From UBA1858 sp965658595 (GTDB lineage: Bacteria; Pseudomonadota; Gammaproteobacteria; UBA4575), in the NCBI GenBank assembly GCA_965658595.1, contig CBFHSW010000071.1, forward strand, positions 1-10,901: a DNA stretch of 10,901 nt, read 5' to 3'. Below, piece after piece: positions 5,477 to 10,901 of the stretch; the first letter of the stretch is position 1; the number at the start of each line of letters is the position of its first letter. Position numbers and translations under genes: made by a program. Under the pieces are notes generated by a model that was not told the DNA's origin, did no database searches, and saw only the letters and a list, made by a program, of their open reading frames with translations.

Positions 5477-6583
5477 ATGGAATTAACTCAACAAGACCTG
5501 CTGCGATTGAATGTGTTACTAGCTCAATCCGTACAAGCGATACGCATAGATGAGTCACGCATGAAGTTATATGCATTATCTGAAAAAGGCGAAGCCAGTA
5601 TCGATTTACATGCGGACTGCAAGGATGAGAAATATCTCAAATTAGTGCGCCAGTGGCTGTCCACTCAAGTGTTGGGCTCGCCCGGGGGTTATCCCGTCTA
5701 TCTAAAACGCTGGACCCGCATGGGTCAAGGCATAGGCGCTGCCAGCAGTGATAGTTTAGAAAAGTTATTACTTCTAGGTGAACCAGAAGCGATCGTAGCC
5801 GTAGTACATGCGCATAATGTCAGCAATGAAATTGCACGCCGTGCTTGGTGGTGCAGTCCAACCTCAGACAATGCTCGCTGTCTTTTGCGTAGTCCAGAGG
5901 TTGTGAATGGTTCTATGGGGTCAGAATTAGCTGAATTTTTAGTTGAATTCCTGCCGTTTGAAGAATCATCACGTGCCATCATTAACAGTGTGTACGCCAT
6001 TCTCCAACCCGGGTTAGTGGACTCAGATACTCGTGCTGATGTGTGGAAACGAGCTAAACGTCGTAATGCTTTTTATTTGGGGTTCATTCGCCATGGCAGT
6101 GTTGATTTACCTGAAGACAAAGCGGCTCATCCCGACTACTCTTATTGTCAGGATCTACTGCAACAACACTCCAGTCCAGTATTAGAACAACTGTGTATGT
6201 TGTTTAGCCCATCAGGTCAAACTTTATTGGATATAATGGGTATTGTCTTACGTAAGCCAAATGACCAAGATGTGGCCGTTGAATTATTCAACACCATGGG
6301 TGAGATATTTGCCTTAGAGCAGCCTGTTCCTCGCAATTGGCGTGATATAGATGAGTTGAATAATAGTGTGGAGAAAATCATCACCGCAGTGCAGTTTCAG
6401 GATATTATCGAAATATGGCCACAGGCACAGCGTTACATATATGCAATACTGTATTTATCCATGTTGAGTGAAACATTATTAGATCCTATTTTCGGTGTAA
6501 CTGACTCTATTGGCTCGGTGATGAGAAAAAGAATAAAACATTTAACAGACCCCATATTAGATCAACTCACAGCAATAACTTGA
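5477..6583 (+). CDS. dsrS: DsrS-like protein
   Basis: The 368-residue protein has no signal peptide or clear membrane span and is probably cytoplasmic. It resembles, from memory of the family, proteins annotated as sulfur-metabolism protein DsrS, the last gene of the dsr cluster in Allochromatium vinosum, whose molecular role is unknown. Recognisable stretches are LRLNVLLAQSVQAIRIDESRM (residues 9-29, conserved LNVLL and IRIDES), VLGSPGGYPVYLKRWTRMGQ (65-84), ARRAWW (120-125) and AEFLVEFLPFE (152-162). The ATG at 5477 lies four bases after the preceding stop; a GTG at 5432 would overlap that gene by 41 bp and adds residues unlike the family. No strong ribosome site is seen, so translation is probably coupled. 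It lies directly before cysG with a 2-bp gap. No other dsr gene is in the window, so the symbol is tentative. Confidence 0.65.
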   Translation: MELTQQDLLRLNVLLAQSVQAIRIDESRMKLYALSEKGEASIDLHADCKDEKYLKLVRQWLSTQVLGSPGGYPVYLKRWTRMGQGIGAASSDSLEKLLLLGEPEAIVAVVHAHNVSNEIARRAWWCSPTSDNARCLLRSPEVVNGSMGSELAEFLVEFLPFEESSRAIINSVYAILQPGLVDSDTRADVWKRAKRRNAFYLGFIRHGSVDLPEDKAAHPDYSYCQDLLQQHSSPVLEQLCMLFSPSGQTLLDIMGIVLRKPNDQDVAVELFNTMGEIFALEQPVPRNWRDIDELNNSVEKIITAVQFQDIIEIWPQAQRYIYAILYLSMLSETLLDPIFGVTDSIGSVMRKRIKHLTDPILDQLTAIT

Positions 6584-6585
6584 TC

Positions 6586-7992
6586 ATGAGCTTATTTCCA
6601 TTATTTGTAGACATTAAAAACAAACCCTGCCTAGTAGTTGGTGGTGGTAAAATTGCCGCACGCAAACTTAAAATGCTCTGTCATTCGGGCGCTCATGTAA
6701 CTCTAGTTGCCCCACATTCTTGTGACGCGACCACAGCTTTATGTGATCAATATAATGTGTTGGTTGAACAGCGCAATTTTGTTGACAGTGATATTCACGA
6801 GCAACGCCTAGTCATTGCTGCAACTGATTCTCCTACGATCAATCAACACATCAGTGCCTTAGCACAGGCGCAGAATATTTTTGTAAATGTAGCCAGCGAT
6901 TTCACTCAAGGCGATACCGTATTACCTTCAGTCATCGATCGTGACCCGATTCAAATTGCCGTCACAACCGGTGGAGCCTCGCCCGTATTAGCACGCTTAC
7001 TTAAAAGTAATCTGGAACGAGCCACACCCACCGCTTACGGACAGTTAGCGACTCTAGTTGAGAATTATCGCGCACTAGCGATTAGCTCTATTACAGACGA
7101 AGATACACGTCGACGTTTCTGGGAAGAGGTCTTGCAGGGTCCTATTGCTGAGATGGTATTCGCAGGACAAATCTTAGAAGCTGAAAAAACACTTAAACTC
7201 AAGCTTGAAAATAAACAGGTAGATGGTGCCGGTGTAGGTGAAGTGTATTTGGTAGGCGCAGGTCCGGGTGACCCAGATCTACTCACTTTCCGCGCATTAC
7301 GTCTTATGCAGCAAGCTGACGCCGTGGTCTATGATCGTTTAGTCTCAGATGAGATTATGAATTTAGTGCGTAAAGATGCAGAAATGGTGTATGCCGGCAA
7401 AGAGCGTGCTAACCATGCCATCCCACAAGAATCTATCAATCATCTATTAGTGCGCTTAGCCAAGCAAGGCAAAAGAGTATTACGTTTGAAAGGTGGAGAT
7501 CCATTTATATTTGGCCGTGGTGGTGAAGAAATTGAGACCCTCATGGAAGAAGGCGTTCATTTTCAAGTGGTTCCCGGCATTACAGCCGCCGCTGGTTGTG
7601 CTTCTTATGCTGGCATACCCCTGACTCATCGTGATCACGCCCAAGCCTGTATTTTTGTGACCGGACATTTACGTGATGGGACAGTGAATCTGAACTGGAA
7701 TATGCTAGCTCATGCCAGCCAAACACTGGTGTTCTACATGGGCTTAGTGGGGCTGGAAATTATTTGTCAAAAACTCACACAACATGGCATGCCAGATGAC
7801 ACCCCGGCAGCGCTAGTGAGTAAAGGCACTCGACCGGATCAACGTGTACTCATTGGTGATTTATCTAATCTGCCAGAATTAGTTAAATCGCATGATGTGC
7901 ATGGACCTACCCTCATCATTGTCGGCAGCGTAGTTACTTTGCATAGCAAGTTACATTGGTATTTGACTGAACGTGAATTCAAGGCTGATTAA
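6586..7992 (+). CDS. cysG: Siroheme synthase CysG (multifunctional)
   Basis: The 468-residue cytoplasmic enzyme converts uroporphyrinogen III to siroheme: SAM-dependent methylation at C2 and C7, NAD-dependent dehydrogenation of precorrin-2, and iron insertion. The N-terminal dehydrogenase/ferrochelatase module (about 1-215) has the NAD-binding VVGGGKIAARK (17-27) and GGASPVLARLLK (129-140). The C-terminal methyltransferase (about 218-468) has VGAGPGDPDLLTFRAL (223-238), YDRLVSD (249-255), LKGGDPFIFGRGGEE (301-315), VVPGITAAAGC (328-338) and GIPLTHRD (343-350). Length fits E. coli CysG (457). The N-module aligns without gaps to E. coli numbering, where catalytic Asp104 is here Ser104 with Asp105 beside it, and Ser128 is Thr128. 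The ATG at 6586 is chosen over a TTG at 6580; it lies 2 bp past the dsrS-like stop. Siroheme serves sulfite and nitrite reductases. Confidence 0.97.
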   Translation: MSLFPLFVDIKNKPCLVVGGGKIAARKLKMLCHSGAHVTLVAPHSCDATTALCDQYNVLVEQRNFVDSDIHEQRLVIAATDSPTINQHISALAQAQNIFVNVASDFTQGDTVLPSVIDRDPIQIAVTTGGASPVLARLLKSNLERATPTAYGQLATLVENYRALAISSITDEDTRRRFWEEVLQGPIAEMVFAGQILEAEKTLKLKLENKQVDGAGVGEVYLVGAGPGDPDLLTFRALRLMQQADAVVYDRLVSDEIMNLVRKDAEMVYAGKERANHAIPQESINHLLVRLAKQGKRVLRLKGGDPFIFGRGGEEIETLMEEGVHFQVVPGITAAAGCASYAGIPLTHRDHAQACIFVTGHLRDGTVNLNWNMLAHASQTLVFYMGLVGLEIICQKLTQHGMPDDTPAALVSKGTRPDQRVLIGDLSNLPELVKSHDVHGPTLIIVGSVVTLHSKLHWYLTEREFKAD

Positions 7993-7997
7993 TCTTG

Positions 7998-8462
7998 ATG
8001 CGTGATGCCATGCTCAATCAGACCGCGCCAGCATTTAGCTTGCCGGATCAAAATGACACTCTGCACAGCCTTAGCGATTATCGGGGTAGATGGTGTGTGA
8101 TTTATTTTTATCCAAAAGACGACACACCGGGTTGTACCAAACAAGCTTGTAATCTGAGAGATAACTACGCTGTTTTGGTAGACAAAAACATCCAAATTAT
8201 CGGTATCAGTTGTGATAAGGAGCAAAACCATCAACAGTTTACAGATAAATATCAATTGCCTTTTACATTATTGAGTGATGCACAGGGAACTACAGCGCGA
8301 CAATATCAATGTTTATTTTCCCTTGGCCCTATTAAGTTTGCCAAACGCCATAGCTTTTTAATCGACCCTGAAGGCATCATTCGAGCCACATTCAGAAATG
8401 TCCAAGCCGGACAACATAGCCAACAAATTTTAGATGCTTTTGAGCGTTTAACTTTATGTTAA
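7998..8462 (+). CDS. bcp: Thiol peroxidase, Bcp/PrxQ family
   Basis: The 154-residue cytoplasmic peroxiredoxin reduces hydrogen peroxide and organic hydroperoxides with electrons from thioredoxin or similar thiols. The active site is YPKDDTPGCTKQACNLRD (38-55), with peroxidatic Cys46 and resolving Cys51 five residues later, the layout of the two-Cys (E. coli-type) Bcp subgroup. Other family marks are the thioredoxin-fold core (about 34-125) and RHSFLIDPEG near the C-terminus. Length matches the family (about 150-156). ATG 7998 is chosen; TTG 7995 and ATG 8010 are alternatives, and AAGG at 7980-7983 is a rather distant ribosome site. It is the last gene of the operon, 5 bp after cysG, and no strong terminator follows. 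Its presence suggests protection of redox-active metallocentres from peroxide, which is inference. Confidence 0.95.
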   Translation: MRDAMLNQTAPAFSLPDQNDTLHSLSDYRGRWCVIYFYPKDDTPGCTKQACNLRDNYAVLVDKNIQIIGISCDKEQNHQQFTDKYQLPFTLLSDAQGTTARQYQCLFSLGPIKFAKRHSFLIDPEGIIRATFRNVQAGQHSQQILDAFERLTLC

Positions 8463-8543
8463 GTTCTGTATACTAATTTTCATTATTACTAACCTTAAGA
8501 ATTATTCAAGCTAACACTTAACCATTATTTGATTTAAGCAATC
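8463..8543 (+). other. Short AT-rich gap with possible riboswitch promoter
   Basis: No coding potential. A TATACT hexamer at 8469-8474 (five of six to the -10 consensus) is the best candidate for starting the riboswitch leader, but the -35 region inside the end of bcp is poor. No terminator with a U-tract is seen after bcp, so read-through from the operon into the riboswitch is possible. Confidence 0.3.
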
Positions 8544-8710
8544 TAGGTGTCCACTTCTTTGCAAGTGGGTGAAACTGGGAATCTGGTGTAAAACCAGAAC
8601 TGCCCCCGCAACGGTAATCAAGTCAAAATAAGCTATATGTCACTGCAGATAATGTGGGAAGGCGCTTATTCGGTTTTTCCAAACCACTTGTGAGTCCGGA
8701 GACCGGCCTA
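8544..8710 (+). promoter_or_regulatory. Cobalamin riboswitch aptamer
   Basis: This is an adenosylcobalamin-type riboswitch aptamer. The closing stem P1 is TAGG (8544-8547) with CCTA (8707-8710). The conserved core includes GGGAA at 8578-8582 leading into a hairpin TCTGG/CCAGA (8582-8586/8594-8598), then CCCCCGCAACGGTAA at 8603-8617. The 3' part carries the B12 box GAGTCCGGAGACCGGCC (8692-8708). The variable stretch between lies at about 8618-8690. Such elements bind cobalamin in nascent mRNA and shut off downstream genes when the vitamin is plentiful. The gene downstream is a BtuB-type receptor, the classic target. The distance from aptamer to start codon is 345 nt, much longer than usual. 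Confidence 0.96.
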
Positions 8711-8717
8711 TGTTTGT

Positions 8718-8748
8718 GTAGCAATTCGCGGTGGGCGAACGAGGCTAC
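8718..8748 (+). promoter_or_regulatory. Two-tier hairpin directly after the B12 riboswitch
   Basis: GTAGC (8718-8722) pairs with GCTAC (8744-8748), and inside it TTCGC (8725-8729) pairs with GCGAA (8735-8739) around a GGTGG loop. It begins 7 nt after the aptamer. The loop region GGTGGGC is partly complementary to the aptamer's GCCCCC (8602-8607), so a switch between folds or a loop contact is conceivable. It has no U-tract and is not an ordinary terminator. This is the likeliest expression platform, but that is inference. Confidence 0.5.
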
Positions 8749-9055
8749 TTTGGCATCTCACAACTATTGTGTCTGGTCTATTGCTATGCGCATAACTATG
8801 CGTATTACTGGATAACTCTAGTTGCGTGTTATAGCTTTGCTTGTAGTGCGTGTTTCGTATATGTGCGTATTCCCTTACACATAATAACCATGTGCTTATG
8901 CATCGGTGCTCATACAGATGACTGAGATAACTGTATCTAGACATAATCCACTCTAGTGCACTTTGGTCATCAGCCTATAACCGTTGTGAGTGTTACAGTA
9001 CTCTTGTGCTCATCGCGTTTTCTCGCATTGAAAATACTTTAATAGGAAACGCAAA
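8749..9055 (+). other. Long non-coding leader between riboswitch and btuB-like gene
   Basis: No gene is supported here. Open frames on both strands are short and rich in Cys and Tyr without family features. Small inverted repeats exist: CACAA/TTGTG (8760-8764/8768-8772), AGATA/TATCT (8925-8929/8934-8938) and ATACAG/CTGTAT (8912-8917/8931-8936). Imperfect repeats of TGCGTAT/TGCGTGT recur between 8787 and 8870, and GTGCTCAT occurs at about 8906 and 9006. No strong intrinsic terminator and no convincing second promoter were found. Immediately before 9056 is the receptor's ribosome site AGGA (9044-9047). Confidence 0.5.
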
Positions 9056-10901
9056 ATGAACCATTTGTTAATCTTCACTATATTGATCTCTCATTGCCTT
9101 TCACTGGCGGCCGCAGATGCGCTCCCACAAATGACGGTCAGTGCGAGTCGCACACCACTCCCCAACCAGCAGATTGCCGGCTCAATCAATATTATCAAAG
9201 CTCAAGACATGGATAATCAACAGATTGATTTTGTCAGTGATGCACTCCTCAATACACCGGCTTTAGGTTTGAGCCACAACGGTGGCCCCGGCAAACTCAC
9301 CCAACTACGCATACGTGGTGCAGAAGCGAATCACACCTTGGTGATGATCGATGGCATAGAAGCGAATGACATTGCAAATAGTTCTGAATTTGATTTTGCT
9401 CATCTCACTAGCTGCGGGATAGAGCGCATTGAAATTCTTCGCGGACCACAGAGTTCTCTATGGGGCAGTGATGCTTTATCAGGTGTGATCAGCGTTGAGT
9501 CAAAACGTGGGCTAGGGCCTTTAAGTATTGAAAGCAGTTCCAGTGGGGGTAGTTATAAAACATGGCAAAATTGCACTGGGATTAGAGCCGCTAATCAACA
9601 GCATGCCGTGTCTATATATGGCAGTTATTATGACACCGATGGCACTGACATTTCTGAACAAGGCTCTGAACGTGACGGCTATAACAATAAATCGCTCAGT
9701 GTGAGATATGATTTTGATCCTAGTGATATTTTTTCCATGAAGTTAATTGCAAAACACTATGATATTTCAAATGATACTGATGATTTTGCCTATAATCCTG
9801 ACTGGTCACAGTCTCTAGTGGATGCTGATAAAGAAAATGAAGTGATACAAAACTATGCGAGAATTTCAGCTAGTTTAGATTCTTTTTCTGGACAGTTAAA
9901 TCAACAACTCGGCTTTGCTATTACTGACACTAACAACAAGATATATGAAAATGGCACTCATAAAGAAGGCACATTAGGCGAAAAGATGAAATTAGATTAT
10001 CAAGCCAGTGTGTTTTTTGACACCGCCTCCACCGAACATGTGCTCACCCTAGCCCATGAACGTGAATATGATGACTTCAAACAGCGTGGTACTGATTTTA
10101 CCTATGGTGATCCCAACCATGACCAAAAGGTACAAACTAGCAGTTATATTGCAGAATACCGTCTAGGTCTTTATGAAGATTTATATCTGAGTGCCTCACT
10201 GCGCAGAGATAATAACGATGACTTTGATGACAGTAACACGCATCGTTTAACGGCTTTATACACTCCCAATCAATTTAAAACTCGCTTGCATGTCGCTAGA
10301 GGCACTGGTGTGAAAAATCCAACTTTTACAGAACGCTTTGGTTTCTTTTCGGCTAACAATCAATTTATTGGCAATCCTGATCTGGAACCAGAAACCTCAA
10401 AAAGTTGGGAGTTTGGTATTAGCCATGAGCTCACCCCCAAACTCAATTTTTCTGCAGTGTATTTCACTGAGAAACTCAAAGATGAAATTAATGGTTTTGC
10501 CAGCACCGATCAACCAGGGGTAAATACTGCGGTTAATCGGGAGGGTGTCAGCCATCGCAAAGGCGTGGAGTTATCCTTTGACGCCAATCCATTTGAGCGA
10601 CTAAACATCACGGCCAACTATAGCCATATCGATGCTAAACAACCGAGTAGTGGGGCTAACCGAGAACTTCGCAGACCGATTAATACCGCTAATATAGTGA
10701 CTGATTTTGAACTGATACCTCATAAAGCCCATATTAATTTAAAGGTAAATTATGTCGGCAAACAAATCGATACCGATTTTGGCGTCAGTCCAAGTGTGCG
10801 TCGTGAGCTCGATGACTATACCTTGGTGAGCCTAGCCGCCAGCTATAAAATCAATCAGCACATCAGTATTGAAGGACGCATCGAAAATTTACTTGATGCG
10901 T
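9056..10901 (+). CDS. btuB: BtuB-type TonB-dependent receptor (partial, runs off right edge)
   Basis: The frame is open from ATG 9056 to the end of the window, 615 codons, with no internal stop. Residues 1-20 form a signal peptide (hydrophobic LLIFTILI, then LSLAAA). A TonB-box-like PQMTVSA follows at 24-30. The plug domain (about 30-150) includes LRIRGAEANHTLVMIDG (84-100) and IERIEILRGPQSSLWGSDAL (122-141), close to E. coli BtuB. The rest is a 22-strand-type beta-barrel rich in alternating aromatic strands. The last residues read RIENLLDA, a motif that normally lies a few tens of residues before the C-terminus, so only a small piece is missing. The upstream B12 riboswitch identifies cobalamin or a related corrinoid as the likely substrate, imported across the outer membrane with TonB energy. 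AGGA at 9044-9047 sets the start; an in-frame stop at 9029 rules out extension. Confidence 0.9.
   Translation, partial: MNHLLIFTILISHCLSLAAADALPQMTVSASRTPLPNQQIAGSINIIKAQDMDNQQIDFVSDALLNTPALGLSHNGGPGKLTQLRIRGAEANHTLVMIDGIEANDIANSSEFDFAHLTSCGIERIEILRGPQSSLWGSDALSGVISVESKRGLGPLSIESSSSGGSYKTWQNCTGIRAANQQHAVSIYGSYYDTDGTDISEQGSERDGYNNKSLSVRYDFDPSDIFSMKLIAKHYDISNDTDDFAYNPDWSQSLVDADKENEVIQNYARISASLDSFSGQLNQQLGFAITDTNNKIYENGTHKEGTLGEKMKLDYQASVFFDTASTEHVLTLAHEREYDDFKQRGTDFTYGDPNHDQKVQTSSYIAEYRLGLYEDLYLSASLRRDNNDDFDDSNTHRLTALYTPNQFKTRLHVARGTGVKNPTFTERFGFFSANNQFIGNPDLEPETSKSWEFGISHELTPKLNFSAVYFTEKLKDEINGFASTDQPGVNTAVNREGVSHRKGVELSFDANPFERLNITANYSHIDAKQPSSGANRELRRPINTANIVTDFELIPHKAHINLKVNYVGKQIDTDFGVSPSVRRELDDYTLVSLAASYKINQHISIEGRIENLLDA

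Noticed and set aside
8731..8925. A 64-codon plus-strand frame starting at GTG within the riboswitch downstream region
   Set aside because: It begins inside a hairpin loop, lacks a ribosome site, is rich in Cys and Tyr in a way typical of non-coding AT-rich sequence, and matches no family.
8708..8944. A 78-codon minus-strand frame opposite the btuB leader
   Set aside because: It overlaps the B12 box on the opposite strand, its composition is arbitrary (Ser, Tyr, His, Arg rich), and no ribosome site or family motif is seen.
1..10901. Mobile element, prophage, CRISPR array or defence island
   Set aside because: No transposase, integrase, terminal inverted repeats, target duplications or regularly spaced repeats were seen on either strand; the genes are housekeeping and metabolic.

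Overview
The window looks like chromosomal DNA of a gammaproteobacterium of moderate-to-low GC, probably a sulfur oxidiser. The best lineage clue is a five-gene plus-strand operon in which a protein resembling DsrS (last gene of the purple-sulfur-bacterial dsr cluster) sits directly before a three-function siroheme synthase (CysG). Siroheme is the cofactor of dissimilatory and assimilatory sulfite reductases. A cobalamin riboswitch ahead of a BtuB-type outer-membrane receptor supports a Gram-negative host. No species is claimed, and no mobile element, CRISPR array, tRNA or rRNA was seen.

Layout. Positions 1-311 are gene-free and hold a structured leader or terminator hairpin ahead of a cold-shock protein gene (312-515). 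Next come a tandem hairpin plus strong terminator and an 85-aa RRM RNA-binding protein (627-884). Two minus-strand genes follow: a 64-aa uncharacterised protein (946-1140) downstream of a TrpD-like phosphoribosyltransferase-fold protein (1176-2294) whose usual PRPP-site motifs are missing. A 259-bp divergent region rich in inverted repeats separates these from a Sel1-repeat protein (2554-2979).

The central operon runs 3084-8462: MoxR-type AAA+ ATPase, DUF2201/VWA protein, DsrS-like protein, CysG, and a Bcp/PrxQ peroxiredoxin. Gaps are 25, 4, 2 and 5 bp. The AAA+ and VWA proteins form a classic MoxR-VWA chaperone pair. Their linkage to siroheme synthesis and DsrS suggests, by inference, a role in maturing or remodelling a metalloenzyme, possibly sulfite reductase. 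Two catalytic motifs in this operon look altered: the VWA protein has K-Q-x-x-H where HExxH is expected, and CysG has Ser at the position of the E. coli catalytic Asp104.

After the operon a cobalamin riboswitch (8544-8710) and an unusually long 345-nt post-aptamer leader precede a btuB-like TonB-dependent receptor that runs off the right edge of the window. CysG makes precorrin-2 and sirohydrochlorin, the branch point between siroheme and cobalamin, so the right half of the window has a loose tetrapyrrole theme.
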